In this document: piece by piece, positions 45,913 to 58,600 of the stretch
How the letters are laid out: every line of letters begins with the position of its first letter
Numbering within the stretch: position 1 is the stretch's first letter
NCBI GenBank assembly: GCA_009823395.1
Contig: CM020509.1
Location: forward strand, 9,084,001-9,148,000
Reading direction: 5' to 3'
DNA length: 64,000 nt
Source of the DNA: Thamnaconus septentrionalis
Lineage: Eukaryota > Chordata > Actinopteri > Tetraodontiformes > Monacanthidae
Translations under genes and position numbers: made by a program
Notes under the pieces: generated by a model
Seen by the model: only the letters and a program-made list of their open reading frames with translations
Told to the model about the DNA's origin: nothing
Database searches by the model: none

Positions 45913-48832
45913 CGGCACGTAGCAGCACTGTGCAATTATGGCCCAGATGATAAGAAGACATTTTGAACAGCACGCTCACACTGTGAACCGGCTCTCGTGG
46001 GACGGGATGGACGGACGCACCCCCCCGACGAACGCAGAGGGGTTAGGCTCCAACAAAAACACGGAGCCTGAGGCTCTTTCGCTGATTAGTTTGTGTTCTT
46101 CTGTTAAAAAGTCTAAAATTCAACCACCGCAGCTCTCTGATTGCAATTAAAGGGCTCTCTGCCTTTCAGCCTTTCTTTTTTTTTTTAGCGCGTCTTACGG
46201 AGTCCCGTTTCTGCCGCGCAGAGGGTCAAATGAAAGCAGACGTCCCCTGTGGTGCTTTAGCCAAGTGCCACGCATTGTTTAAAGCACGTCGAGGAGAATG
46301 AACCTTCCAGGGCAGAGCACATCCTGATTCCGGGGTGGTTTCGCTGCATTCGAAGCTAACTTGATGCTCTGTTTACTTTGGATGCTCTTCGTGAACAGTT
46401 TTTGGCAGCTTGAGGAGGAGACTGCACAGAGGTGAAGATATGTGAGTGATGTGACATTTTTCACCTCGTAAGCACTTTTTCCAATAACCTCATTTTTTGG
46501 GGGGACGTTGCACCTCAAAGGTCCCGGATTGTGCAAAAAATTCACCTCGCTGGTGTTTTTCCAACAAAAATATGTCTTGATGAACCGCTCAGAAATGAAA
46601 GAAAGGTCCCCCCTTTAACCTGTTGAATTGTTTCCCTTTTCAGAGAGTGTGTGTGAAAACAAACAGTTTTGGCATTCAGCCCTTGATGATGTCACAAAGC
46701 CAATAATACCTCTCCCACACTGGAATCAGAAGTACAATTCTGAAAGTAGAAGGAAACAAACTTTTATAAAAAAGGAAAAAAAGTAAAAAGAGGGGAAAAA
46801 AAGGAAACAAAGATCTGACTATAACACGGTGCCTCTAAGATGTTGAGAGAGCCGTACATGTTTTTTTTTTTGTAAAGCCATTGTTTACTTTGATCCAAGT
46901 GCTTATCTGTCTTTGAGCGAAATTACATTTGATTCAAAATAGCAGGAGAGTTGGAACTGGACAGACTGAGATGGATCGGACATTTAAAGAGGAGGGGCAG
47001 TGAATCTATCTAAGAGGACGCGGTTGCTGTTGTGACCCCTGAAGGAACCAACCGGAAGTGGAAGAGGAAGATGATGTGACCTTTTATTTTTACAGTGTAA
47101 CAACTGGTTCCTTGAGCGTCTAGAGGACTGAATTCCATCTTTTTTCCCATCTGGACTTCCACATTCCTCAAAATAACATGTTCCTCTTAACAAAGGGTTG
47201 ACATCACTGGCCACCTGTGCTCACAGGAAGCACAAGACGATGCAATTTCCTGCTTGTGTCCTTGAAGATGTCTTGTGTTGTGTTTTTTTTTAATCAGTAT
47301 TTTCTTTAAAAAAAAAAAAACAACAAACAAAAAACAACATTATTTGACCATCTGCCAGCCTGGTTCGCTGAGTGACGCACTTCAGCTCCCTCACACTGCC
47401 GCCCGACACTTCCTGACGGCGTCCCTCCTCCAGGGGGCCCCGCCGCAGACCCTCCACGGCTCATTAGAATGGGCGAAGGGGGCCTCACTCTGTCGCCGCT
47501 GTGTGCTGGGCCAGTGCCAGCTTCCTCTCCATGCCAGCCTGTTAATGTCAGCCCCCCCCCAAACCCCTCTTACACACATTTCCAAATTCGCCACAGTTTT
47601 AATCCCCCCTCGTTACCAGACAGACTGCCACAAAGACGTTTCAAGCCCAGGAACGGCGCGCGGCCCGAGCCAACTTTCCTCCATCTCGTCACTTTCTCTT
47701 TTTATTTATTTGTTTTTCTCATTTGGACGCTTTTTGCGTCACCTGAGATTTGAGAGCATGAATAAGAAATGAAAGCGGCGGCTGTTTGTTCTCCCCGCAG
47801 CCTCGGCCAACTGTCTGCACAACAGATCCTAATGACCCCGGGAAGCCATTATCGGATGGCTTATCGCCTGTGAGAGCATCTCAGAACAGTTTAAGCAGAT
47901 GCTCGCTGCTTTTGCTCACAGCTAATGAGATCTGTGTCACACTCTGCTTCTGTCCGCACTCTGCTGCACCGCAACGTGTTGCTCGACAACCGACAAATAT
48001 CCTATTTAGTTAACAATTTGCAGCGCAGTGCACCAAGCAGAGCAGCTCTGCTGTGCACTTTTTGAAAAGTTGAAGTAAAAAAGAAATTTAAAGTGCATGT
48101 TTGGTGCAGGACTGCGGCTTATATAGTTCTGACACTTTAATCATGCATGTGTTTTTGCAGGTTAGAGAGATTAAAGTAGCATCCACATCCAAAACTATAG
48201 CTGTAAACATCATTTGAACCATTTCCTGGCTTGAGCGAATGGTCCATAGTTAAAGTGCAAAAATGATACTGCTGAAATTCCTTTCAAAGCAGTTATAGAC
48301 ATCCTTCTATTGGACAGACGATAGAAGCGCTGGCAGCCCATTAAAGTCCATCCAAAGTTAAAGGACAAAACTTTCAACACATCATTCATCCAGCCTTAGC
48401 ATCGGCAGAGAGGCTTGAAGTTCAAACAAACACTTAAACTTCTGTTTTTTTCTATTCTTTTCCTTATGCAGAAGTTGTAATGGTGCAGTTTCAAGCTTAA
48501 CAAGTGAGAAGTTACTCATCCTTAGCCTCAGGACCCTCTGCTTTGCTCTCTCATCTTGATGGTCTTTATAAGTCCATTTTATTCACCAACTGACCACCCA
48601 TTCCCACGCTGACTCGGCCAAATTGCACGGCCGTTTACTCAACATTACTTTCATCATGCCGCCTTGTTGCATTATTCTACTTTCTCCGTCTGGACTTTAT
48701 AAAGACGAGCTGCTGGCGCCAACTAGTGTCTGGTCGTGCCGATGCTCCTCCCTGCAGACTGTGTGTCTCTGTGGCTCTCTTTGCTCCAGGGGTCTGGTGG
48801 AGGGAGAGGAGGGGAGGCTCTGCAGCCTGTGA
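30333..48832 (+). CDS. Vimentin-like (type III-related) intermediate filament protein, tail-less, 10 coding exons
   Basis: The coding exons are 30333-30433, 32140-32284, 32376-32534, 32651-32770, 37241-37336, 39203-39334, 41678-41794, 45000-45110, 45205-45329 and 48790-48832. All phases join, giving about 382 aa. After a head of about 70 residues starting MAMLRVSSYRRLFDW, coil 1A begins at LNDRLVRLIEMARCFEEEN, the counterpart of the helix-initiation motif. Coiled coil continues through exons 3-5, and a linker (about 208-251) contains FECPDMTPALDVKEYY. Exon 7 brings a Gly/Ala-rich interruption (about 252-275). The rod ends KMARDMEIAAYRGLVEGEEG, matching the helix-termination motif, and stops six residues later with no tail. 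The last exon is only 43 nt and sits beyond a 3.4-kb intron. The protein is cytoskeletal. It may correspond to a vimentin-related (vimr) gene of fish, but I am not sure enough to give a symbol. Exon 5 exists in two tandem copies; the clean one is used. Confidence 0.85.
30814..31383 (+). mobile_element. Degenerate hAT-type element with transposase N-terminal remnant
   Basis: The left end CAGTGTTTCTCAA and the right end TTTGAGAACCACTTG are inverted counterparts of the type found in hAT transposons. In between, at 30991, a frame begins MDKYLTGTKRRIQESGG, which resembles the first residues of hAT (ZBED-like) transposases and then runs into unrelated sequence. No catalytic region remains, so the element is non-autonomous. 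The target duplication is not clear. It lies in intron 1 of the filament gene. Confidence 0.65.
31386..31600 (+). repeat. Repeat block with interstitial telomeric (CCCTAA)n units
   Basis: A unit opening with CTAATGTCATGCAAGTCTATGGGG (quoted here only as a landmark: CATGCAAGTCTATGG at about 31396) runs to GGGGCTTCTAGCCC near 31491. Several CCCTAA telomere-type hexamers follow between 31506 and 31575, in two clusters split by AATTCCAGC spacers. The unit's opening then recurs at about 31572. A second copy of the unit is at 62005-62121. Confidence 0.8.
31924..31949 (+). repeat. Variant copy of dispersed palindromic motif (TGACGTCA core)
   Basis: GGCCCTTTATGACGTCATGG carries the same left arm as the other four sites but a TGACGTCA centre, a perfect CRE half-site pair. 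It lies in intron 1 of the filament gene. Confidence 0.4.
33064..33079 (+). promoter_or_regulatory. CTCF-like motif
   Basis: CAGCACTAGGTGGCAG matches the CTCF core consensus very closely (CACTAGGTGGCAG). It lies in the intron after coding exon 4 of the filament gene, about 0.6 kb before the tandem duplication. Confidence 0.5.
34124..34138 (-). promoter_or_regulatory. CTCF-like motif (duplicated)
   Basis: The minus strand reads CCAGCAGATGGCAGC, a full match to the CTCF core consensus. The tandem duplication carries an identical site at 36688-36702. Confidence 0.45.
34682..34777 (+). pseudogene. Damaged duplicate of filament coding exon 5
   Basis: It has intact CAG and GTGAGG splice borders and the same 96-nt length as the downstream copy. 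However, it carries one extra C (GATCTCACGAG) and one missing C (GGCCGCGCGG). The reading frame is wrong for about ten codons, replacing YEEQLAAAE with SRGAAGRAE. If used alone it would scramble a heptad stretch; if used together with 37241-37336 it would add 32 residues, which is not a multiple of seven. Confidence 0.8.
36206..38763 (+). repeat. Tandem duplication in filament gene, downstream copy
   Basis: The second 2.56-kb unit contains the undamaged coding exon 5 (37241-37336) and then passes into unique sequence after AAATTAAGT. The junction with the upstream unit (TTAAG then TGTGGCAG) has about one base of microhomology. Poly-A tracts in the two copies differ in length (about 36005 against 38570). 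Confidence 0.95.
43081..43110 (+). mobile_element. Solitary mariner-type terminal inverted repeat
   Basis: CAGGGTGTCCCAAAAAATTT follows directly after a TA dinucleotide (43079-43080), which is how mariner elements begin after insertion at TA. I find no matching right end or transposase nearby, so this is an old fragment or an element with a decayed far end. Confidence 0.6.
45871..45910. repeat. (CA)n microsatellite
   Basis: Forty bases of uninterrupted AC dinucleotides in the last intron of the filament gene. Similar shorter GT/CA tracts lie at 2031-2054, 16977-17011, 33202-33222 and 40591-40614. Confidence 0.98.
46679..46702 (+). repeat. Copy of dispersed palindromic TGATGTCA motif
   Basis: GCCCTTGATGATGTCACAAAG has both arms of the palindrome seen at 27118-27142, with one difference in the left arm. 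It lies in the last intron of the filament gene. Confidence 0.45.
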
Positions 48833-49629
48833 CCTGAGGGCAGGATGTGGCTGGATTCTGGATCACAAAAAAAGAAGAAGAAAGAAAACCAAACGTGTTC
48901 CTCAAGATGACGCCACTGACTGACCCGTTGTGTGAACGTTTCATTGCGAAATCGTGCTGCCTGCAAGCTAAAGTGGGGCCTCTGATAAGAGGTCACTGGC
49001 ACATGACCTCCGCTGGACTTGAAGAAGGATGGAGCTGTCAGAGACCAGTGGGAGGAGGGGCTGGGAATGGGGGGAGGAGGCCCTGCTTTTGTGATAAGTA
49101 AATATCCGTTCAGTGTCGGCCAGCGATGTTTCCTCAAGTGGGTTTTTATCCTGAGCAAAAGAACATCAAACATGTTTTTTGGACCTGCTTTGTTGGGCGG
49201 CAAACGCAGGCAGACCCACTTTATCCCCTGTCGGCTCATAGCACCTCATACGTTACTCAAAGTTTATCTGATTAGCGGCTCTTGACCCTTGACCCCCGTC
49301 ACTGCTGCTGAAGCAAAGGAACCTACTCCTCTGCGCTCACAGTCGTGCATTGACAAAGTGTGTCAACTTTTCAGCGGAACACTTTTATTAAACAGTTGTT
49401 TGTTTTCCCACAGCAGCTCTTCTGTATTTCCACAAGACAAACTTGCTGCAATTTACTTTTTCCCCCATCGGTGTCAGCGTGTCCCAGTTTGCTGTCATCT
49501 CAAGCGTTTCCAGACCCGTTCCCCGCTGATCTCCCGCGTTATTTGCTTCTCTGATGACTAAATGTTGGCTTCCTTCTCTGCACAAATTAAACCACTTGCA
49601 AGACAAATCAACTGACGCCGTCTCCACTC

Positions 49630-49635
49630 AATAAA
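49630..49635 (+). terminator. Candidate polyadenylation signal of the filament gene
   Basis: AATAAA about 800 nt past the stop codon at 48832, preceded by ordinary non-coding sequence. No closer hexamer was noticed. Confidence 0.35.
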
Positions 49636-52600
49636 AAGCACAGCGGAGAGATTCATTTCTGTCAACCGTGATGAGACGTGATGAGATGTGACTTGAAGAT
49701 TCTCGGCTATTAGCCGGTCTCAAAGACTTGTTAGCTCTGCCATAAAGATGAAAAACGCAGCTAATAATGGATCTGATAAGATTTACCACACGCGGTGATG
49801 AGGAGTTAGCCCTCGCAGTAATTGAGTTCAGTGTCGGGAGACGAGCGGCTAGGCTGGGTTGCTGCAGTGACTGGTTTAATTGTCTCGACGTTAAGCACGG
49901 CCAGCTCAGGAGGAAACTCCTGCGCCTATTTTCTCAGCACTGCAGAGCTCAACCGGGATCTCAGAGGACGGAAGACGGAGGGGATGTTTTTTTCCACCCC
50001 GCCAGTGCTCCCTTCTACATCTCTACTTCAGTGAAGCACTCTGCGGCGTGCATCTCGTGGGACGTCTCTGCTCTTTGTTGTAAATAGGAAAATATCAAAG
50101 AAGATTGTCCTCCAGAGTTGCCGTTCCCCACTTTTATCTCCTCAGCCCGGCCTCTGGAGGAAGGGCTGTTAAGCTAGAAAGCAAGGAAACGCACGGAGGA
50201 GAATAGACTCGGGCGAAAATAGTCAAATGTGGACTTTCAGGAAATTCATCATCCATCCTGCTTTTGTGGATATGCATCTGTGCAGGAAAGGTCATACTTA
50301 TTGTAGTTTTAGTCGCAAAGCTTCGGAAAACTAATCATACCACCAATGTTTAAATAAATAGGCCAGATAATAAGTGATAGCTATTAGTTTAAACTGAAAA
50401 AGTAATGAAGTCCTAGAAATCCCAGAGTACATTCAAATAAAACACGGTGTTATATATCGTACTAAAATCCAAATGGGCTGCTATACCAAATACAACTTTG
50501 GATGTCTTTGGCTGGCCTTTGGACGTCTGCTCATTTCTGCTGCCTAAGCTTCTTCCATAACCCAATTAAGCCTTTCAAAGGCTCCATATTTGAGAGTGCG
50601 CTGACCTCTGCTGCTCCTCTGTTTGCCTTTGCCCCCATCACACGTCCTTGACAACTGAGAAGAATGCGCGTTAACCCCTGTAAGCTGGCCGGTGACACTG
50701 AGCGGCCCGGGGGTAGGACTGCCCCACCCCTGCCCCCCGAACCCCTCCAACCCCCCCACCTCCAACCCCCCAGCCCGGACAATTTGATTTGAAGGGGGAA
50801 GATTTTTTTTTTTGCAAAGCTTAGTCATGGATCAGCGGCCTGAGTGACTTGGCCTTTTCAGCTTCCCTTTTTTTTAAATTTCGTCTAGATGGTTGGAGTG
50901 TGTGTGTGCAGCAAAACCTGACCAACATGAACAAACAAAGAAGCCACTGCAGGGAATAAATGAAAGGCTGCTCCCCCTCGGGGTGACGTTTGGCTGCGAG
51001 ACGGAATTCTCCTCGACGGTTTCGACTCTGCTCTGAGAGAAACCATCTCACACGTGCACATAACATCTCGTTAGCATCACACGGCGCAGGAATGCCTCCG
51101 CATTAAGAGTGGCAGGCCTCTGGCTGACCAATCGCGACATCCGAGCCGCTTGTGTACGCGCGCGCGGATCTTCAATCTGCTGGCGACGTAGCGGAGGGAA
51201 TCTGATTAAGGCCCCCGGGGGTCACGACGATCGGGGGGTCAGCGTGCATGACTCAGCTCAGCTGTCACCTACGCGTAGGTATCCCCCCAAAAATACTTTA
51301 TCCCCCTTCAGGTTGGCCCAGACAAATAAACAGTGTCCGCGGCGAGGACAAAAGTCATTTTTTAAAGTCTCTTTTGTGGCAGGTTGGCCGTGATGAACCG
51401 TGGCAGTGTTTAGAAAGCAAATAAACAACACGGGGACAGGGTTGAATTGGGGAAGAAAATAAGAACAGTACAAATATACAAAGGAGAAGGAGCTATTGAG
51501 AAAGTATTTCCTTAACAAGAGGGGAACAAATAATAAATTACGGAGGCCCCATCTCCCCCGGGACGGGCCTGGCACGCCTGAGGGCAGCAGGAAGTGGGCA
51601 TCCCTCTCTTTTTACAGGGGTCAGGGGCGGGGCTTCCACTGTGGGACCTTCAGAAAGGCCCAGTGCACAAATCAACACGTATTCAGGCCGTCACACACAC
51701 AGTTTATAGGCGGCGCCGAGCTGGATGAAGATGGTGGTGGTGTGACAGCTTAAAAAAAAAACACAAAAAAAACTCCTCTGGTTCCCTCATCATGTCATCG
51801 CTGCAGTTTCTGCCCCGCTCGTATCTTGCAGGCCCGCTCGTCTGGCCCGCGTGGCTGAGTGATGGGCTGCTGACAGCGCCGACCCCACGTTTACCCCGCG
51901 ACTCCCCGACTCGTTCCCGGAGCAGGTGGCAAACACCCCGCCGCAACCCTCCGGCCGCCGAGGCTCTTCATCTTGATCCGCCGTCTGACACGAAATTTGG
52001 AAGCCGTCACTTCTGCGGCTAAAGAAATCCCCCCTCAGCGCCTCGTCCCGCCTTCCGATGGCCCGATAAAGCGCTGCAGCCTTTTTTAATTTCCCCAAAC
52101 TCCTCGCAGTGCGTTCGTCACGGCCAAAGTTGATAAAAGTTTCCACTTTTGTCCCAAGCTGTTCAATTAATCAACATGACGAGGCAGCGCTGGATGGAGG
52201 TAGATAATAAGTCCGGGGCTACGGGGAGCGAGGGGGAAGAGAACTGTCTGGATTTCTATTCTGCCGCAGTGGCTTTCAGACCCGTTTAATGACTTTATTG
52301 TCAGCTTAAGTCTTAGGTGGATCCGAACATTTGCTGCATTAGATTCTTGGCAGATGGCCCGCCGGGGGTAGGGGGGGTCTCGGCCACCCTTGAATGTAGT
52401 TCTCATGCTCAGCTTCACCTTATCAGTTAATGGGCTGCTCCCTGCACTTAATGCTGCGTATAGCAGCTCGTGTCTGGCATGTAATGGCTTCTTATCAGAT
52501 GCAGGGAGAAAAAATGGTATCAGAGAGGCATCCTGCTAACCTGCCGCCGCACTCACACCTATTATTTTTCCTGAATGTCTCTGTGACAGATGGCATACTT

Positions 52601-55600
52601 TAATATGTAGTGTGTATAAAGAAGAATTAATCTGGCCGAGCAAGCAGTCGGGAGTTAATGCACCCGCAGACTGCGATAACGTCCCGTAGTTTGACCTACA
52701 CGTGGTGGAGTTACACAACGGTGTTGTGATTAATTCCGTCTGCTCTCCTCTGTAAACACGACGCCTTTCAGATGGTGGATGGCTGCCGCTGTTGTGTGCA
52801 TTCATTGAAATCTGAAAATCTTCTGCAAATGGGGAGGTTGACCACCTCCGCCAACAGGGGCCACGAGTGTCAAGTAGGAACAGAGTGGGACTGAAAACCT
52901 GCAAAGACAGAGAGTTCATACACACGTTGTCCATGTTAGAAAATTAGAGCAACATCTCCTGCAAAATGCCAAACAAAACCAAATAACGGCGAATGTTCTG
53001 CGGGATGGCGGTCAAAGTGCACTTACGGACGCTCGTTGAACGCAGATATTGACTGTTTTTAAAAGCAGAAGCAAGCTGGTGGTCAAAAAGACCTGTAGAA
53101 TAGATGGAGCCTAAGATAACTTGTAATTGCATCTGTAAGATAATTGCTCAGCAGTTATTTAAAGTTGTTTGTCTGCAAGTTCCGGTCCAGTAGGTATTTC
53201 TCTATAACCCTTGGAAATACCTTTATTTTAACCTTTGTGCCGACTTTCCCCCCCTCCCATTATTATTTCTCATGGATTTTTTTTTTTTTTTGGGGGCGGG
53301 GGTAAATAATAGTTTTCCCAGTGCTACAGCCATCAAACAAAAACAATGACCTTATGCTTAAAAGGTTCACTTCACCACTGAGAGAAAGTGCACGCTGAGT
53401 TGCTAATCCATCGTTTCTATACGAAGTATTGATTTATACAAACTGGGAAAGGTCATGGATTGCTTTTAAAAACACATTCTTTTTTTTCCTTTTTCTTTCT
53501 TTTTTTTTTCTTACTTCTCAAGGTGAAACCAAGTCAATATCGGGATTTATTCTTGTTCCACTCATTGAGCCCAGAGCCAATACCTCTTCCTGTGCCTCTG
53601 AGGCAATGAAGCCAGCGCAGCAGTAGTCCAAACTATCATAATTTGTGCTGGGAGTAAGAAATCACATGTGTCACAGTTTATGTCGGCAGCCGTAGCCCCG
53701 AGCCATGGCTGGTTTAGAATTTGGAACAAACTACGAAATCATTTTCTTTGCTCCGCGGTCATTCATCTTTTTTTTCCAGACACCCAGACACCCACGGCCT
53801 GCTTCCTGTCAAACTGACGTGACCAGCAGGTAAGAAACAACCTACCTCACTTTTTTCATCAGCTTTTTTTTTTTTTTAAATTAGATTTCACCGTTCATTA
53901 AAATGTAATCTGCCCCTGGAATGACATGATTGCTGCATGTTGAAGGAAAATTTTTTGTGTCTCGCTTGACTGGAAAACTTGCCTGTGTCACGCAAAGGAC
54001 ATTTGTGTAGCAACCAAACCGCAATATAAATCAGTCATTTCAGTCGCCGTGTAGCTTCCTATGGAAAAGTGCTGGCTGGCTGAACTATGAAGCCTATATG
54101 CGGATTAAGTTATAATGTGATCATTTGTATGGTGATAAGGTTTTTGAATGGAGGGATAACGGGGGATTACTGGAAATGATTTGATTAGGTTTTGCCTCAT
54201 GGTTGGGTTGAGATTCTGCCGACATTAAACCACAGTGGACGCTAAAGTCTGAAAAGTGCGGCAGACTCGAAGGAAACGAGCTGCACCGTCTTTTCCTGTT
54301 GTTGTTTTGCAGTCTCCTTGGGGGTCAAACAGCTCAAGTCTTCCCTTCAGCTCTGAAGAGGGCTCTTTGTGGGGGTCGTCCTCTGAAGCTCCTCTCTTTT
54401 TTTTGCAAGTGTCTATTAAATGGATGGTTGAGCGTTCAACCGCAGACGAGGCCCTGAAAGAGGCTCCGCGGGGCCGCGCCGCCTCAGCGCGGAGGCTCGC
54501 CAGAGGACGTCAGGCCCTGCGACGCTTTACATCTCAGTTTGCAGACAAAACACCTCTCAAGCAAAAAAAAAAAAAACCCTTGGACGACATCTGCAGCTAA
54601 TTTAGCCCCGGCATTCCTGCGGCCCTGCGCTGTTTAATATTCACAGGGGTTACGATCTGTCGGGACAGAGGTGGACGAAGGGGACGGAGGGGAGAGGGAG
54701 TCCCCCCTCCCCCTTCCCCTCCTGCGCCCCTTTGGTCGGCGGTCCAGACGCAGTTGAAAAATGAGGGGTTAAAAAAGAGCGGGCCGGAGCGGGGCCAGGT
54801 TAACTGGGCTAATTTGCAGGGATAATAATGGTGTTCATGCAAGGCCTTTGGGGAGCAGCAGAGTGGAACAAGGGGCCTGACGGTGCAACCGCACAGGAAG
54901 TTTACAACACGGCCAAAAATGTATTCAATCATCAAACAGGCAGCGGCGTGGCCAGAACCAGCGAGGCACCCTGAAGATGAAGACAAATGTTTTGGGAACG
55001 AGGGCAAAACAGAAACACCAGATCTGCGCCTCCAGGATTTGGGAGCCTTAAAGAGACTGATTTTTACTGGCCGCTGCTCCCAGCATGTCCACAACTTTTT
55101 TTTTTTCGTCCTCCCCTTCCTTCAATAGTACCATGCCGTGTAACGCTAACGCTATGTGATTCTAATTATTCCCGTGTGAGGATGTAAAAATGATTTTTTT
55201 TTTTGTACGCTTTCCACGCTGTAAATGCGGAGTTGGCGTATAGGAAATTACCTGAGAATGGTAGAGGTAAAAAAAAAAAGAAACGAAAAAAACAGTGGTT
55301 ATTAGCGCTAATCAAAGCACCCTGCGCACGTCACAGCACGTATGTGCTATTTCACTCAGTTAAGGGAGCGTAATAACCCAGTTAATTGATAATTAGACCC
55401 ACACGGCCTGGTTTAATATGGCCACACAATGCCCTTGCGAATTTTTATAGAGGCACTCCAGGCACTGCTAACTATAGAAGCAAAGGAAATGCAAACCAGT
55501 CACCCCCCCAACCCCTCCATTGCCTCTTCCCCGTTACGGCACATGTTTATCTGTTTATGCTTATTTTTTATGAGAGGCGGTATTTCGGTGCATGCTATGC

Positions 55601-58600
55601 TTTATCGCCCGCCGACATAAAAGCGAAAATACAAATACGGCTTAAAATACAGTGGGCCAGTGGTATCTGTTGCGGTGGGATGCGTCTCCCGTGCGTGGGA
55701 ATATTTACTTTTCATCGAGTGCAAAGCTCTCAATAAACTGTCTCGTCAAAAAGGAGGAAATAAGAAAAATAACGTTGAGTGACCTTGAGGGACGGCCAGC
55801 CCGCTGTGGGTACGCGGTCTCTCAGCCCCCCTACCACGAGACTGGCTGCGAAATGACCCTGTAAAAGGTTGATGCAGGTCAGGAATTAGGGTTATGGCCC
55901 TTTAACTGTCCCCTGTAATGGGTTTTAGTTATTTTAAGTGTTGTTTCTGTAGAAGTGATTAATGTTGGCTCAGCAGGTGTTTACAAACCTTGGAAGTACT
56001 TTCCTTCCTCTGAAAGCTCAGTGCTTCAATTTAAAACCTCTGAAATTGACTGTATTATGGTGCATAAATCAGAAGATTGTAGATTTTTTGGGGGGTTAAA
56101 TAATCGTTATAATAAGTTCATTTTTTGTCCACTGTGTACTTTTATTATGCTTGATAAAATATCCAATACGTACCTGAAAAAGTGTTCAAATAGACAAAGT
56201 CAACCTTTATCACCACTCTAATGTCACACACCAGGTAAGTTATAACTACACTGATTAACATCAGCAAATTCTGCCTAAAATTAAAACTGACTGAAAACTC
56301 AAAACTGAAAGATGTACGTTGCCTCACATTACACTCATCGTTTGTTTTGTTTTTTTAAGGCAGAAAAAAAAAACCTCCTAGAGATGAAAGACATTCTTCG
56401 CTCCCCTACCTCATGTAACATTCACAATCCTGTCTGTCCACGTCTTCCCCGATGTCGGAACACCTCGCAGGGATGTGTTGAAACACGGCATCCAAGAGCA
56501 CGTCCGCGCTCCCGAGCAAGCTCCACCCTCGCACCCTCGCACCCTCGCCACCCCTCACGCAAAAAAGCCGCCGTTCGCTCCGACGCTGACAGAGTCCGTA
56601 AACATGCGCAGTGAAAACGAAGTGACCTGCGGGTCATTTTTTAGATTTTGTTTAATGGTTCATGACAGTGTGATTTATGGACCAACGCCATTGACTTTGT
56701 CACTCCTGCAGTTTGAGCTGCATAACCCGAGGATTTTAGAGATACGCTGTTGAATGAAGCGAATTGAATTTGTACGCTCTAAACTGTTTTCTCTGCCAAG
56801 AGCTTTTAAGCTGCCAGACTCGGTTAGTCTCTTTTCCTGAACAGAGTGATTAAGAGTTGTAAAAAAAAAATCAAGTCAAACCACAGTTTGTTTCTTGTTT
56901 GCTCATGACTCCCATTATTAAAGTCACAAGTTATTTATTTCATTTAAAAAAAAACAAATCCTCCATTTTGACATTAAGAGACAAATTCCGCTGATTTCGT
57001 ATTAGCAAATTTTGTCTGCGAATCTAACATATGAATAAATTGGATGTGTTGGAGCACAGGCCACTGCTGATGGTATCTAAGAGCATTGCAGTTTGGTCGC
57101 ACTGTCTGGTTTGGTCGTGCTGTTTGGGAAGAGACTGTGTTGAGAGCCGCTGTCCTGCGACTGTCTTACAAGCTGTGACCTCAAAGTTTCTCTCAGTAAA
57201 TCAGACGTCAGAAGAACAGCGTGGCCTGCCCTCTGCTCTTGTTTGAAGTATGGCTTAAAAAAAAGCCTTATGGAAAATCTGACATAAATAACTTTGGATC
57301 ATTTCCCAAAATATCTATCAAATTCGAACGCTCTCGAAACTCCCTCGTATATGGCTTGTGTGTCTTCTTGGCCGCTGGTCCTGGAACTCAATATTGCTGT
57401 CAACCTTTTTGGCAGTCATACAACAAGGAGAAACAGAAAATTCAACCCAAATTGCCACGAGATGTTGTAAATCACAGGGTTGTAGACCACCTTCTTTGTC
57501 TAACCACCAACCACCAATCACCCTCCCCTTCACCCAGAGCAACTTTGACTGTTGTGTTCATGTGCACAACTCTGCGATTTCAAGCCAGAAACATTGCAGA
57601 TTCATCTTTAAAAACTCTCATCTTCATTTTGTATGGTTGGAATAGCATGTGACTGCTAAGCGTCCGTTTCTGGAGGAAGACCTTTGTGCTTTCAGATAGG
57701 GGGTTCATCGAGTCAATGTCAAGGTTTTGGCACATTTTCTTTCCTAAATGAAGGATTTTCTCTTTCCAGACGTCAAGCAGAGTTAAATCCCTGGGGTGTG
57801 CATGCTTTTTTATCTGGCATGTCACTTCAGCAAACATGACCAAGATAACGTTTGGAACTGCATTCGAGAACAACCTGGACATTTGAACTGCTCATGTAAG
57901 CATTTTTTTGGTTTTAAAATTGGGTTATCGTGGTATAACACACAATATTTTGTGTAAGTAATATGTATATATGACTAGTTTGTTGAGCTTTTGCCAATAA
58001 ATCAAGCCGCATTTTTAGGCAGCATACCTTTAAATTGTTTCATTACTACTGAAAAGTTGCTCATAACTCAGCTGTCACTCTTAGCTCACTTTAATCTGCT
58101 AGTTTAGAACACAATCAAATATGGAAGGTTGTACAAATGGAGATGAAACCCGTGACGCATTTTAAACATCATGCAGGCAGGTGTTTAAAAGTATTTTGTG
58201 TGCAGGACTAACGTGCCGCTGAATTTCTCTCTTCATCTCTGCTAAAACTACGTGTTTTGCTTTGCAAAAAAACCCCAACAACAACAACAGAACTAGGGTG
58301 TATTTCAAAGTGCCTGCACTGGTTTTATCGTGAGTCCCCTCTGGAATGAGGTTACTTACTTACTGCATGTTTTCAGCCAGTTGTTAGTCTAACAGAGGCC
58401 GTGTTTACACGAGCCAAGTAGATGTTGTAGGGACAGCCCCGCACGGGCCAACCTCAGCTGAGCTGCAAGTCTGGACCTAGCCAAAAAAATCTTTTTCTCA
58501 ACACACCGCTCAGCTCGGCGAAGGTAACGCATCAGTGTTTACATATTTAACAATTAGCTAACGTGATTTATAGCTGTAAACTGGGGGTGGGGGGGAGGAG

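Larger units (their letters stand above)
38764..48789 (+). other. Large introns of the filament gene (after exons 5, 6, 7 and 9)
   Basis: Outside coding exons 6-9 this 10 kb is intronic. It holds a GT repeat (40591-40614), a mariner end (43081), a CA repeat (45871-45910), a dispersed palindrome (46679-46702) and a GC-rich part near 43400-43880 with open frames but no family features. A block near 47820-47900 has the even, repeat-free look of a conserved non-coding element, which I cannot test. Confidence 0.55.

Noticed and set aside
54256..55094. Frames of 114 and 165 codons on opposite strands
   Set aside because: Low-complexity and compositionally biased, overlapping one another, with no domain or splice support.
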